Origin: Mycetohabitans endofungorum
GTDB taxonomy: Bacteria > Pseudomonadota > Gammaproteobacteria > Burkholderiales > Burkholderiaceae
Assembly (NCBI RefSeq): GCF_037477895.1
Contig: NZ_CP132744.1
Span: 310,001-374,000 of the forward strand
DNA: 64,000 bases
Reading direction: 5' to 3'
The notes under the pieces are model-generated. The model had not been told where the DNA came from. It searched no databases and saw only the letters and a list, made by a program, of their open reading frames with translations. Every line of letters starts with the position of its first letter. Positions within the stretch are counted from its first letter, which is position 1. Made by a program: the position numbers and the translations under genes. This document shows, one piece after another, positions 18,100 to 26,976 of the stretch.

Positions 18100-18393
18100 A
18101 AGCAGCGCGTGCTCACCCAACGCATATCTCGCAAGGGCAGTTGTCTGGATAATGCCGCCATGCAGAATTTCTTCGGCACGCTTAAGTCCGAACTCTTCCA
18201 TTTTGAGCGCTTGCACAACCTGGATGAGCTTGCACAACCTGGATGAACTATAGATCAGTCTGGCACGCTACTCCACTACTACAACCATGATTGCATCAAG
18301 CTCAAATTAAAAGGGCTGAGTCCTGTGCAATACAGGACTCAGCCCAGTCAGCCCTAGCTTTCCGAAACTGTCCAACTTTGCGGGGTCGGTTCA
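18100..18393 (+). mobile_element. IS3-family transposase remnant (right boundary copy)
   Basis: Plus-strand reading gives QRISRKGSCLDNAAMQNFFG, then TLKSELFHFERLHNLDEL, then a local duplication of CTTGCACAACCTGGATGA that introduces a stop. After that come YNHDCIKLKLKGLSPVQY and the terminal repeat ending at 18393. It is the inverted partner of the remnant at 12522-12860, and only the C-terminal part of OrfB is left. Inactive. Confidence 0.85.
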
Positions 18394-18434
18394 CATCCGG
18401 TAGGGGGCTTGGGGAGTCCGCCAGCGATCGAAGA

Positions 18435-18692
18435 TCAGTGCAGCACGACGGGCTGGTTCATTAGGCTGTCGAATTGCCCGAGGAATTCGTCGACTTCCTC
18501 CAGCGACGGTTGCGCTTGGATCAGGCGCTGCACGTGCTCGCGAAAGCGCGCCGCCATCGAGCCGTCGATGAATATCTCGCGCTGCGCATTTTTGTCGACG
18601 ATCTCGAATCCGCCGGACAGCATGGTGCCGTGCTCAGCTTGGGGGGCAAATTCGACAACGCAGTAGTTCGGGCTGTTGTAGATCATTTGCAT
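18435..18692 (-). CDS. DUF3567 domain-containing protein
   Basis: 85 residues. The ATG at 18692 is preceded by GAGGAG at good spacing; an upstream in-frame codon is ignored for that reason. MIYNSPNYCVVEF and the C-terminal helix EEVDEFLGQFDSLMNQPV match the small Burkholderiales family DUF3567, whose function is unknown. It is soluble with no export signal. It lies just outside the right edge of the IS-bounded island. Confidence 0.85.
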   Translation of the reverse strand: MQMIYNSPNYCVVEFAPQAEHGTMLSGGFEIVDKNAQREIFIDGSMAARFREHVQRLIQAQPSLEEVDEFLGQFDSLMNQPVVLH

Positions 18693-18914
18693 GGCGACAC
18701 TCCTCAATTCTGTTGCTCTGCCACGGTTTGCACCGTAGATGGAGAGGTTAATCAGAAATTCAAGGGGCCGACCCGGAACGGGTATTCCCTGCGATTACAT
18801 TACGTTATGTTGTTGAGCTGACTGCCGTTCCGAATCTACCGATTCGACCGCCGGTGCAGAAAAAGGATTCCAGCGCTAGGCCGACGCACTGAACGGCCAA
18901 GCGAAGCATCCGCG

Positions 18915-20453
18915 CTACGGTTGCGCCGGTGCTTGCCATGGCGATGATTCAGCATGGCCTATGCCCGGCACAGATGTGGGTGCATCGGCGGTCGCGGGCG
19001 CCGGACGCTTCTGAGCAGGCTCGGCCGGGGCGACGGTCTTTTCTTCGGACATGCCGGTCGCCTCGGATAGGATGGGCCGGCCTGTCCCGCTGTTCGCCGG
19101 CAGCTTGCCGTGCCACAGTAATTCGACTTGCGTGCCGTTTGGCTCGGTTTGCACTAGCCTGACCGGCAAGTAATCGAGCATGGGGCAGAGCCATACGTTG
19201 ATGCGTCGTCGGTCGCCATTGCGGCGTGGCAGGCGCATGAAATGTAATGCATCAACGAATCCTTGCCGAGTCTGCACCGATTCGGTGCCAATCATCTCGA
19301 TCGACCAGGTCTCGCCACTGTCGCTGTCGGCGACGAAAAACTGACGCGCGACGCCCGGTGTATAGGCCGACGGGTTACCGCGCACGAGGCTGGCTAATTG
19401 CATCACCATGCTGAAGCGGTCTTGCGCGCCGTCGGACAGTGGCACGATTTGAGGCGAACGCGAGAACGCGATGCGTCCCGGCTGCGTGTCGCGCTCAAAG
19501 CGCGTCGTATCGGTGCCTCGGCGCCCGCGCTGTTCCACGTAGCGTTGTGGCGCGAGCCCGAATGCGTCGACGCGGCCCTCGCTGGTGAAGCTGTATGTGC
19601 CCACGAACGGCAGCGTCATCGAGACGACCATTTGGTAACGTGTGCCATTGGTGGTCCAACGCAGCGTGCCAGCCTGATTTTGCACGCCGTTGTAGAAAGT
19701 GTCGTACCGGATATCTGCGCTCGGGGGCAGCGCGAATTTTTCGCCGCCGGGCGTGAGCGGCGCGGAGGCCGGCGACAGGGCTGAGGCGGCTGATGTGCTC
19801 GAAGCGGTCGAAGTACCAGAAGTAGCCGAAGTAGCCGAAGCATCGGCTGCGCGCGACGCCTCGTCCAGCGGCGACGCGCCGCTCGCCACCGCGTCGCGCG
19901 TGGCCGGCTGCGGTTGCCAGCTGGCGCCGTATTCGCCGGCGAGCGGGCCGCGTGTGCCGGCAAAGGCCTGTGCGGCCTTGTCAGCCGGTGTGTGCGGGGT
20001 CAGCGCGCCCGGCCCGGTGTTGTCTTTCGCGCGCGGTGTCCGGGCGGGCGGCAGGCCAGCGGTGTCGGCGCGCGTAGCACGGGACGTGTTCGGCTGTGGT
20101 ACCACCGCTTGCAAGACATCGCTGGACGGCAGGGCTGCCGCGCTGGACGGCGAGAGAGGCGCCGCGTGTGGCGCATCACCGGTCACCGACGCGGCGCGCT
20201 CGTGCTGCATCGCCGAGTCGATCGGCCGCGGTATCAGCACGGCGACCTGGATGGGGATCTCGCTCGGCATCAGTGCGGGGTGCAGTCCAGGCACGCGTTC
20301 TAACCACACGCCAGCTAGCGCATGGGCGAGCAATACCAGCGCCAAGGTGACGACCCAGCGCGTGGCTGGCCCGCGTGCATGCCGGCGGCATGAGTGGCTG
20401 GCAACGATCGTGCTGGGCCGCCGCGATGCGGCGTGCGAAGACAATTCCGCCAT
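18915..20453 (-). CDS. DUF3108 domain-containing protein
   Basis: 512 residues. One N-terminal membrane helix (about 33-52) is followed by a long Ala/Ser/Thr/Pro-rich linker to about 235. The C-terminal beta-rich DUF3108 domain (about 240-455) shows FALPPSADIRYDTFYNGVQN, then LPFVGTYSFTSEGRVD and LPRRNGDRRRINVWLCP. The family is thought to be periplasmic or outer-membrane-associated; its role is not established. The linker contains imperfect 9-bp repeats (TCGGCTACT type) near 19810-19850. Confidence 0.88.
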   Translation of the reverse strand: MAELSSHAASRRPSTIVASHSCRRHARGPATRWVVTLALVLLAHALAGVWLERVPGLHPALMPSEIPIQVAVLIPRPIDSAMQHERAASVTGDAPHAAPLSPSSAAALPSSDVLQAVVPQPNTSRATRADTAGLPPARTPRAKDNTGPGALTPHTPADKAAQAFAGTRGPLAGEYGASWQPQPATRDAVASGASPLDEASRAADASATSATSGTSTASSTSAASALSPASAPLTPGGEKFALPPSADIRYDTFYNGVQNQAGTLRWTTNGTRYQMVVSMTLPFVGTYSFTSEGRVDAFGLAPQRYVEQRGRRGTDTTRFERDTQPGRIAFSRSPQIVPLSDGAQDRFSMVMQLASLVRGNPSAYTPGVARQFFVADSDSGETWSIEMIGTESVQTRQGFVDALHFMRLPRRNGDRRRINVWLCPMLDYLPVRLVQTEPNGTQVELLWHGKLPANSGTGRPILSEATGMSEEKTVAPAEPAQKRPAPATADAPTSVPGIGHAESSPWQAPAQP

Positions 20454-20506
20454 GGATTTCCAAGCAGGCGGGCACTACGCGTTGCATGCGCGATCGTACC
20501 CCAGTT

Positions 20507-20554
20507 CATAGGACAGCCATTGCATAGGACAGCCATTGCATAGGACAGCCATTG
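20507..20554. repeat. Three perfect 16-bp tandem repeats
   Basis: The unit CATAGGACAGCCATTG occurs three times back to back (20507-20522, 20523-20538, 20539-20554). Since 16 is not a multiple of three, each copy shifts the reading frame. It sits at the 3' end of the decayed IclR gene. Confidence 0.95.
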
Positions 20555-21232
20555 CGCGCAGTCGCGCAGCGCCACGTCGATTTCGCCGCCCCAGCGGATA
20601 TCAAACGTGCCTTCCTGTCCGGCCGCGATCAGCGCGAGCGCTCCAGTGGCATCGAACACTGGCCTGCAGAACGCATAGAGCGGCGGCAGCAGCATGCCCT
20701 GCGTCCGTGCGGCACCGTGTTTGCGAACCGTGGCAAATAGCGCTTTGGCATCCGCTGCGTGCGCGGGGCATTGGGCAGTTGCGACGCGCGTGCATCGCGC
20801 AGTTCGTGCTCGATTATCGCCGCTGCACGGCAGGTAGGTAGCAAACAGTCGCTCAGTGGCCGAACTGAGCAATGGCATTACATCGCCGAGCTTGAGCGAG
20901 GCTTTGGCTGGATGGCTCAACTCCGTCCAGTGTACGACAGTCGGCCCTGATTGCCCCAAACTGCGATGCCCACCGTCTGGTCGAGCTGATCACGTAGTCT
21001 GGTCAATGCGATTCGCGAGCTTCATGCCGTCCACGCGCACGAGTCGCGCCAGGCCCATCTGCAGCGTAAAGTCGCCGAGTTCGTAGCGCTGTGCCAAATC
21101 GCGCAGCATCATTGCATGTGGTTTGTTGATCAACACCGCGAGCAGCTTAAAGCCGACCTCGATCGACTGAATGCCAGAGCGCACCTTGTCTTCGCCGATA
21201 TCACCGCGCTCGTTTTCAACTTCCTCTCCCAT
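20507..21232 (-). pseudogene. IclR-family transcriptional regulator, decayed
   Basis: From the ATG at 21232 the frame gives the winged-helix start SGIQSIEVGFKLLAVLINKP, then MMLRDLAQR. It then jumps straight to YELGDFTLQMGLARLVRVDG, so about 25 residues including the recognition helix are deleted. It stops at 20990. A second frame continues the effector domain (GPTVVHWTELSHPAKASLKL, GDVMPLLSSATERLFATYLP), with a one-base loss in a G run near 20950 and more shifts before TQGMLLPPLYAF. The tail dissolves into the 16-bp repeats. At least four lesions, so not functional. It probably once regulated the divergent enoyl-CoA hydratase gene. Confidence 0.88.
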
Positions 21233-21293
21233 TGTGGCGGGCGTCTGCTAGTGTTCAGACTATCGGGCGTGCCGCCCGCTTCCGGACAGGCCG

Positions 21294-22130
21294 ATGAACG
21301 ATTTTCCGAACGACCTACACTACGCCCGCTACGAAGCGCTAAAGCTGCGCCGACACGAGCATGGGATTCTCGAAGTGATCATGAGTGGTGAAGGGGCCAA
21401 CAAGAGCGCGTTGGCCACCGCCGATGAACGGATGCATCGCGAACTGGCGGATATCTGGCGCGACATCGACACTGATCCGCACACACGGGTAGCGATCATC
21501 CGCGGCGAAGGTAAGGGATTCTCCGGCGGCGGCAATCTGGCATTGGTCGAGCAGATGGCCAACGACTTCCAGGTGCGCGCGCGGGTATGGCGCGAGGCGC
21601 GTGACCTCGTCTACAACCTGGTTAATTGCAGCAAGCCGGTGGTTTCAGCGATGCACGGTCCGGCGGTGGGGGCTGGCCTGGTGGCCGGCTTGCTCGCCGA
21701 TATTTCAATCGCCGCGAAAAGCGCGCGCATTATCGACGGACATACGCGGCTGGGTGTGGCCGCCGGCGATCACGCGGCGATCGTCTGGCCGCTGCTGTGT
21801 GGCATGGCCAAGGCCAAGTATCACCTGCTGCTGTGCGAGCCGGTGTCCGGCGACGAAGCCGAGCGTATTGGCCTGGTGTCGCTGACGGTCGACGATATCG
21901 ACCTGGTGCCGAAGTCCTTTGAGCTGGCGCAGCGATTGGCCAACGGCTCGCAAAGCGCCATCCGTTGGACCAAGTACGCGTTGAACAACTGGCTACGCAG
22001 CGCCGGCCCGACGTTCGATACATCGCTGGCGCTGGAATTCCTCGGCTTCGGTGGGCAGGACGTGCACGAAGGCATTCATTCGCTGCGCGAGCGTCGCGCG
22101 CCACGGTTTCCAGACGGTGCGCCGTTCTGA
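21294..22130 (+). CDS. Enoyl-CoA hydratase/isomerase family protein
   Basis: 278 residues. Crotonase fold with the oxyanion-hole segment [19 protein letters not shown] (about 70-88) and the second one at [24 protein letters not shown] positions typical of hydratases sit around [10 protein letters not shown]. It should hydrate or isomerise an acyl-CoA in the cytoplasm; the substrate is not readable. It is divergent from the IclR pseudogene, a common regulator-target pair, so its control may now be constitutive. The following PhaM-like gene starts 46 bp downstream. Confidence 0.9.
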   Translation: MNDFPNDLHYARYEALKLRRHEHGILEVIMSGEGANKSALATADERMHRELADIWRDIDTDPHTRVAIIRGEGKGFSGGGNLALVEQMANDFQVRARVWREARDLVYNLVNCSKPVVSAMHGPAVGAGLVAGLLADISIAAKSARIIDGHTRLGVAAGDHAAIVWPLLCGMAKAKYHLLLCEPVSGDEAERIGLVSLTVDDIDLVPKSFELAQRLANGSQSAIRWTKYALNNWLRSAGPTFDTSLALEFLGFGGQDVHEGIHSLRERRAPRFPDGAPF

Positions 22131-22176
22131 CTGGACGATGCCCATTATGACCGAGTGGCAGAGGGAGGCAGGATCA

Positions 22177-23739
22177 ATGAGCGAGTCAGGCGACAATAAC
22201 CCATTTTCGTCATTCCCGCAGTTTTCGCCGAATGCCGGCTATCAGATGTTCGACAGCTTGCTCAAGCTGATGCGCATGCCGGACAGTTTTGCAGACGGCG
22301 GCGGGTCGACGTCGTCACCGCTCGGGCCCAGGCCGGATATCGTCGCGCAGCTGATGAGCGTCGAGGAGCTCGATAAGCGCATCATCGATCTTCAAGCGGT
22401 CGAACAGTGGCTCAAGCTCAACTTGTCGATGCTGCAGTCGATGATCCAGGCGCTGCAGGTGCAACGCTCGACGCTTGCGACGCTGCGCGCGTTCGGCGCA
22501 TTCGTGCAGGCGCCGATGACGTCTGCGCCGGACGGCGCGTCTGGCGCAGGCCGTCCGTCGGGCGAGTCCGGCATAAGTGGCGATGCGCGCGGTGAGCCAT
22601 GGTCGCCGCCGGCCGCAGCGGGTCAAGCAAACGAAGCAAACGAAGCAAACGGAGCAAACGGAGCAAACGGAGCAAACGGAGCAAACGGAGCAAACGGAGC
22701 AAACGGAGCAAACGGAGCAAACGGAGCGGATGATGCCCGGCGGACCGGCTCGCATGCGGCGCCTGCGGCTGACGATCCCCCAGAGCAAGCGGCGGCCGCG
22801 GATCCGTTTGCGTTCGCAAGGGCGTTTTACGATGTCGCGAGCGATGTGGTAAAGGGTGCGATGGAAGGCGCGGCCGGCGCCACCAGACCTGCCGACGCGG
22901 ACCCGGCCGCCCCTGGCGAGGCATCGCCGCAACGGGACGCGCCGGCGGCGCACGGGATACGGGCGGCGCAGACGGGCGAACCGGTTGCCGGACAGCGGGG
23001 GCCCGATACGCAGGACGGCGCGCCAGCGGATCGCCGTACACCGGATACGTCGCGGGGTGAAGCCGCCGCCGCTGCCGCGGCGGCTGGTGCCGGCGAGCGC
23101 GCGGCCGCGTCCAGGGCTGGCGAGCCGCTCGACGTGTCAGCCTGGTGGAACTTGCTGCAGACGCAGTTCGAGCAGATTGCCCGGTTCGCGGTTGCGCCGC
23201 ATACGATGCCCGGTGCATCGGTGTCGGCCGACGATATCAAGGAAGCGATGCGGCAGCGGGTCGACGAGGGGCTGGGGTGTTCGTCGCCGAGCGCTTCGGC
23301 GGGAGCGGGCCGATCCGCTACAAAGGTCCGCGCGCTGTCCAAGCGCGCGGCAGCAGCTGCAAGCGGATCGGCGACCCAGGGCGGCGCCATGGCGGAAAGC
23401 GGGATGGCTTCAAGCGGCACGTCGGTGGCGGCAGGCAAGTCGGCGAGGCGCAGCGGCTCGGCGAAGCACGGTGGCTCGGCGAAGCACGGCGGGTCCGCTG
23501 CGAAGGATAAATCTGCGACGCGCATCAAGTTGGCGACGGCGACGGGTCGCAAGGTCCCAACGGCTCGCAACGCTGCCACTCATGGTAACGCCACGAGTGG
23601 CACGGCCACGACAGGCAATAAGGCCGTGACTGGCAGTAGCGCCGACGCGGACAATAGGCCGTCAGCGGCCCGCAGGCGCACCAAGGGAACAATGCCGGCG
23701 GCCAGCGTGCGCGGGCGCCGCGGCCGGACCGCCGAATAG
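22177..23739 (+). CDS. PhaM-like polyhydroxyalkanoate granule protein, enlarged by repeats
   Basis: 520 residues from the ATG at 22177 (GAGGGAGG upstream). The N-terminus, with GYQMFDSLLKLMRMPDSF and then VEELDKRIIDLQAVEQWLKL and NLSMLQSMIQAL, is the PhaM family core, which activates PHA synthase and ties granules to the nucleoid. A linker carries ANE2-ANG9 encoded by a 9-bp minisatellite (about residues 151-183). The Ala/Pro-rich centre contains DPFAFARAFYDVASDVVKGA and SAWWNLLQTQFEQIARFAV. The C-terminal 120 residues are Lys/Arg/Ala-rich, histone H1-like, and fit DNA binding. It is longer than other PhaM proteins because of the low-complexity parts. Confidence 0.82.
   Translation: MSESGDNNPFSSFPQFSPNAGYQMFDSLLKLMRMPDSFADGGGSTSSPLGPRPDIVAQLMSVEELDKRIIDLQAVEQWLKLNLSMLQSMIQALQVQRSTLATLRAFGAFVQAPMTSAPDGASGAGRPSGESGISGDARGEPWSPPAAAGQANEANEANGANGANGANGANGANGANGANGANGADDARRTGSHAAPAADDPPEQAAAADPFAFARAFYDVASDVVKGAMEGAAGATRPADADPAAPGEASPQRDAPAAHGIRAAQTGEPVAGQRGPDTQDGAPADRRTPDTSRGEAAAAAAAAGAGERAAASRAGEPLDVSAWWNLLQTQFEQIARFAVAPHTMPGASVSADDIKEAMRQRVDEGLGCSSPSASAGAGRSATKVRALSKRAAAAASGSATQGGAMAESGMASSGTSVAAGKSARRSGSAKHGGSAKHGGSAAKDKSATRIKLATATGRKVPTARNAATHGNATSGTATTGNKAVTGSSADADNRPSAARRRTKGTMPAASVRGRRGRTAE
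22627..22725 (+). repeat. 9-bp coding minisatellite, 11 copies
   Basis: Eleven uninterrupted copies of GCAAACGRA: two GCAAACGAA followed by nine GCAAACGGA. They encode (Ala-Asn-Glu)2(Ala-Asn-Gly)9 in the PhaM-like protein. The unit is a multiple of three, so copy-number change alters linker length without shifting frame. Confidence 0.97.
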
Positions 23740-24049
23740 CACCGGACATCGATGCCGGATGCTCCTGCGCCGCTGGCTGCCCGACCCTTGCGTAGATCGG
23801 CCAGCAGACCGTGGCCAGCGTGTTGCTCGACCTGTAGACCGCCATCGTCATACCCCATGATGTGGCCGGCACCTGCGAACCAAACGAACCCATCTTGCCC
23901 TATTGTCCGGGATTTGTCCGCGTATAGCTGCGAATTTGTCGGTTACAAACCGCTTTCTTCTGTCCCCAAAAGCGTGAATTAGGGTTAGGATTGGCGGCCA
24001 CGTTTGAACAATAAGGGGCGCGCCGCATTGGCGAAGCTTCACGACACCT
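23740..24049. other. 310-bp intergenic region without a gene
   Basis: No convincing frame and no RNA gene seen. The right half is AT-richer and probably holds the promoter of the downstream MerR gene. No clear hairpin with a T run. Confidence 0.4.
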
Positions 24050-25060
24050 ATGGCCAAGCACATTTCCGCCGATGGGCAAACGGCAGAGGCAGCAGATTGG
24101 GGGCCGGCGCATGGCGACGGCGCGAGTGGCCGGATGCACAATGACGATACTGGCGTGCCCGAGCCGTCACTATCGCCGGTCGGCATTGGTGCCCTTGCCC
24201 ATGAAATCGGTTTGACGAAGGATACGTTGCGCGTCTGGGAGCGCCGATACGGTTTTCCTCGGCCGCTGCGCAACACGGGTGGCGAACGCCTGTATCCGGC
24301 CGAGCAGGTCCGCAAGCTGCGGCTTGTGAAGCAGTTGCTGGAGGCCGGGCATCGTCCGGGCAACGTGTTGCTGCATTCTGAGTCGGTTTTGCGTACGATG
24401 GTGCGCCAGAGCACGCCGGTGTCACCCCACGTGGACTTGGTGCCGCTGCTCGAACTGATCGATACCGAGCGTTGGCCGGCGCTGCGCGACGAACTGATGT
24501 GGCGCCTGGTGCGCGTGGGCATCGAGCGCTTCATCGACGAAATCGCGATCCCGCTTGGCGCGCGGGTAGTCCAGGCGTCGGCGGGCGGATCGCCGAGCGC
24601 CGCGCATGCGCCGGCACTTGGACAAGTGCTGCAGGACGTTTTCCGACGTGCGGTGCGGCTGCTCACGGATGGCGTACGGGGCCGGCCCTGCGCGTTACTG
24701 GCAGCGGTCCCGGGCGCGGCGCATGATGTGCAACTGGCGATGATGGAAGTCTTGTTTGTGCTCTCCCGCTGCCGTTGCACGGTGATGAGTGCTGATGTAT
24801 CGATTGATGAGATCGCCGACGCGGCGCGCGCTAGCGATGTTGACATGGTCGTGTTATCGATGGCAGCCGCACCCGACGCCGAGTCTGCGGCGCGCGCGGC
24901 CAGCGAGCTGCAGACTCGGCTGCCGCCGCAAGTGCAATTGTGGACCAGCGGCGGCAACGTCCCGCGCCGCCTCGCGCAACAGGGGATCCAACACTTGGTG
25001 TCGATGACGCACATCGATAGTGCAGTCGCGCAGTGGCGTCAACACCGCGTGCTATCATAA
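24050..25060 (+). CDS. MerR-family regulator with C-terminal B12-binding-like domain
   Basis: 336 residues. A disordered N-terminus of about 40 residues precedes a MerR winged helix (IGALAHEIGLTKDTLRVWER, then RYGFPRPLRNTGGERLY). The C-terminal 210 residues have the cap-plus-Rossmann layout of CarH/LitR light or cobalamin sensors (LIDTERWPALRDELMWRLVR; ALLAAVPGAAHDVQLAMMEV). The His of the usual E-x-H-x-x-G motif is present in PGAAHDVQ, but its partner Gly is replaced. Cobalamin binding is therefore uncertain. An internal ATG (residue 29) just before the HTH is an alternative start; the one at 24050 has only a weak ribosome binding site. Confidence 0.82.
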   Translation: MAKHISADGQTAEAADWGPAHGDGASGRMHNDDTGVPEPSLSPVGIGALAHEIGLTKDTLRVWERRYGFPRPLRNTGGERLYPAEQVRKLRLVKQLLEAGHRPGNVLLHSESVLRTMVRQSTPVSPHVDLVPLLELIDTERWPALRDELMWRLVRVGIERFIDEIAIPLGARVVQASAGGSPSAAHAPALGQVLQDVFRRAVRLLTDGVRGRPCALLAAVPGAAHDVQLAMMEVLFVLSRCRCTVMSADVSIDEIADAARASDVDMVVLSMAAAPDAESAARAASELQTRLPPQVQLWTSGGNVPRRLAQQGIQHLVSMTHIDSAVAQWRQHRVLS

Positions 25061-25315
25061 TTGGAACGCCGCACATTGGCGCCCGCCGCACATTGGCGCC
25101 GCGCAACAGCCAAACACGATGGATAACAGACGCTGCGTGGCAACGCGGATTCTCTCTCGGAAGGCGTCGCCCGCTGCGGCATTTTTCCGCACCTGGGCGG
25201 GCCGCGCTCACGTAAAATCCTGCGTTTGCCCGTCTGCCGGGTCGAACCATGCGGCGCACGATATCGATGACGGGCGCAACGCAGTCTACGCTTTTCAGGT
25301 TGATAGGGTGGCACC

Positions 25316-26194
25316 ATGAACACCATGCTTTATCCGGAACTCTACCGCTCGCTCGAATCGGTTCGCTGGGATATGGAAAAGGACATCCCGTGGGACAAGT
25401 TCGATGGGTCGATGTTGACTGACGAACAAGCGAACACAATTAAGATGAACGCGATCACCGAATGGTCCGCGTTGCCGGCGACGGAGATGTTCCTGCGCGA
25501 TAACCATAACGACAGCGACTTCTGCGCGTTTATGAGCGTCTGGTTCTTTGAGGAACAAAAGCATGCGCTGGTATTGATGGAGTATCTGCGGCGCTTCCGC
25601 CCCGAGTTCGTGCCGACCGAGCAGGAGTTGCACGCGGTGCGCTTCCCGTTCGACCCGGCGCCGCCGCTGGAAACGCTGATGCTGCATTTCTGCGGCGAGA
25701 TCCGGTTGAACCACTGGTACCGCCGTGCGGCCGAGTGGCATACAGAGCCGGTAATCAAGCACATCTACGAGACGATTTCACGCGACGAGGCGCGGCATGG
25801 CGGTGCCTACCTTCGGTATATGAAGAAGGCACTGGCCACGGCCGGCGACTCCGCGCGCGCCGCATTCGCGAAAATCGGCGTGCTGATGGCGTCGGCTCGG
25901 CGTACCGAGAAGCCGCTGCACCCGACGAACCTGCACGTGAACCGACAGTTGTTTCCGCGGGACACCGTGCAATCGCGACTGCCCGACCCGGAATGGCTTG
26001 AGCGCTGGCTGGACGAACAGATCCGATTCGACGACACGTGGGAAAAAAAGGTGATCGAGCGGATCCTGCACAATTTGTCGCTGCTGTTCGAGCGCACGTT
26101 CACGACGGCGCAGGAATTGAACCGTTACCGCAAGGAGTTGGTGGCGCGACTGCAGCGCGATACCGACGTGAGCGGCACAGCGCAGCCGGCGTAG
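25316..26194 (+). CDS. Ferritin-like diiron protein
   Basis: 292 residues. A four-helix bundle with two iron-binding signatures: EEQKH in VWFFEEQKHALVLMEYL and DEARH in ISRDEARHGGAYL. The spacing resembles acyl-ACP desaturase/ferritin-like families of Burkholderiales. An earlier helix contributes ITEWSALPATEMFL. It is cytoplasmic with no export signal. It may be an oxidase or desaturase; substrate unknown. The next gene starts 5 bp after its stop, so the two are co-transcribed. Confidence 0.85.
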   Translation: MNTMLYPELYRSLESVRWDMEKDIPWDKFDGSMLTDEQANTIKMNAITEWSALPATEMFLRDNHNDSDFCAFMSVWFFEEQKHALVLMEYLRRFRPEFVPTEQELHAVRFPFDPAPPLETLMLHFCGEIRLNHWYRRAAEWHTEPVIKHIYETISRDEARHGGAYLRYMKKALATAGDSARAAFAKIGVLMASARRTEKPLHPTNLHVNRQLFPRDTVQSRLPDPEWLERWLDEQIRFDDTWEKKVIERILHNLSLLFERTFTTAQELNRYRKELVARLQRDTDVSGTAQPA

Positions 26195-26198
26195 GCCC

Positions 26199-26678
26199 AT
26201 GCCGGCTTCATTCGAGCGCAAGATCGTCGAGTGGCAAACGTTGCTCGGGTGCCGAGCCTCGCTCGGTGCGCCGGTCGTGTTCACCAATGGTGTGTTCGAT
26301 ATCCTGCATCGAGGGCATGTGACGTATCTAGACGATGCCCGCGCGTTGGGCGCGTGCCTGGTGGTCGGCGTCAACAGCGATGCGTCGGTGCGGCAGCTCG
26401 GCAAGGGCGACGATCGCCCGATCAATGTGGAAGCGGACCGCATGGCGTTGCTTGCCGCGCTGGAAAGCGTTGATTACGTTGTGTTGTTCGACGAGCCGAC
26501 GCCGATCGAGTTGATCCGCGCGTTGCGCCCGGACATTCTGGTCAAGGGCGGCGACTATGACATGGACAAGCTGCCGGAATCGGCATGGGTGCGCAGTTGG
26601 GGCGGCCGCGCACTAGCGATTCCGTTTGAGCACGACCGCTCGACGACGAAGCTGTTGCAGCGCGTACGCTCCCGCTGA
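26199..26678 (+). CDS. D-glycero-beta-D-manno-heptose 1-phosphate adenylyltransferase
   Basis: 159 residues, equal to the C-terminal domain of bifunctional HldE. The nucleotidyltransferase motif is VFTNGVFDILHRGHVTYL (HxGH type), followed by VGVNSDASVRQLGKG. The C-terminal STTKLLQRVR contacts the nucleotide. It makes ADP-heptose precursor for the lipopolysaccharide inner core. It is a stand-alone enzyme (RfaE2/HldC type), so the kinase half must be encoded elsewhere. Start ATG at 26199. Confidence 0.93.
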   Translation: MPASFERKIVEWQTLLGCRASLGAPVVFTNGVFDILHRGHVTYLDDARALGACLVVGVNSDASVRQLGKGDDRPINVEADRMALLAALESVDYVVLFDEPTPIELIRALRPDILVKGGDYDMDKLPESAWVRSWGGRALAIPFEHDRSTTKLLQRVRSR

Positions 26679-26936
26679 TCACGGGCTGAGCGCGTACGCG
26701 GCCATCCCCGAATCCTGGCCCGGCCCGCCGATCACCGGCTGTGGCTGTGGCTGTGGTTGCGGTTGCGGCTGTGCCGGGTCGAGCGGCTGGGCGCGCAGTG
26801 CATCCGGACGTACTTGGCTGCTCCGGCGAAACGGCTCCCTGGGACCGGCCGCCGGAGCCGGGCCAAACGCGCCACTGAGCGTCACGAATCCGAGTACGTT
26901 CGCCACTAGCAATCCTGCAATCAACCAGCGCAGCAT
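26679..26936 (-). CDS. Small membrane-anchored hypothetical protein with Gln-Pro repeat
   Basis: 85 residues. One N-terminal helix (MLRWLIAGLLVANVLGFVTL) is followed by a Pro/Ala-rich tail with seven Gln-Pro repeats encoded by a hexanucleotide array near 26740-26790. It lies 40 bp downstream of coaX on the same strand and converges with the adenylyltransferase gene, whose stop it almost touches. No known family. Possibly a remnant of a longer membrane protein; expression is plausible because of its operon position. Confidence 0.55.
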   Translation of the reverse strand: MLRWLIAGLLVANVLGFVTLSGAFGPAPAAGPREPFRRSSQVRPDALRAQPLDPAQPQPQPQPQPQPVIGGPGQDSGMAAYALSP

Positions 26937-26976
26937 CTGCGATTCTCCGTGCTTCTTCTCTAGAGGGGCCGCTGCG

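Larger units (their letters stand above)
12522..18393. mobile_element. Composite-transposon-like accessory island bounded by inverted IS3-family ends
   Basis: The outer 200 bp or so at each side are inverted copies of the same IS3-family 3' end. On the left it reads outward to TGAACTGACCCG at 12522; on the right it reads outward to CGGGGTCGGTTCA ending at 18393. The bases just outside are CAT on both sides (12519-12521 and 18394-18396), as expected for a 3-bp target duplication of IS3-family transposition. Inside lie the two F-box-like genes, a broken Phd/PIN pair, two doubtful small frames and an IS66 remnant. The inside is visibly more AT-rich than the neighbours. Neither IS copy encodes a complete transposase, so the unit is probably immobile now. 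Confidence 0.65.

Noticed and set aside
22627..22725. CRISPR-like array
   Set aside because: The 9-bp units have no spacers and keep the reading frame; it is a coding minisatellite. No CRISPR array or cas gene is seen in the window.
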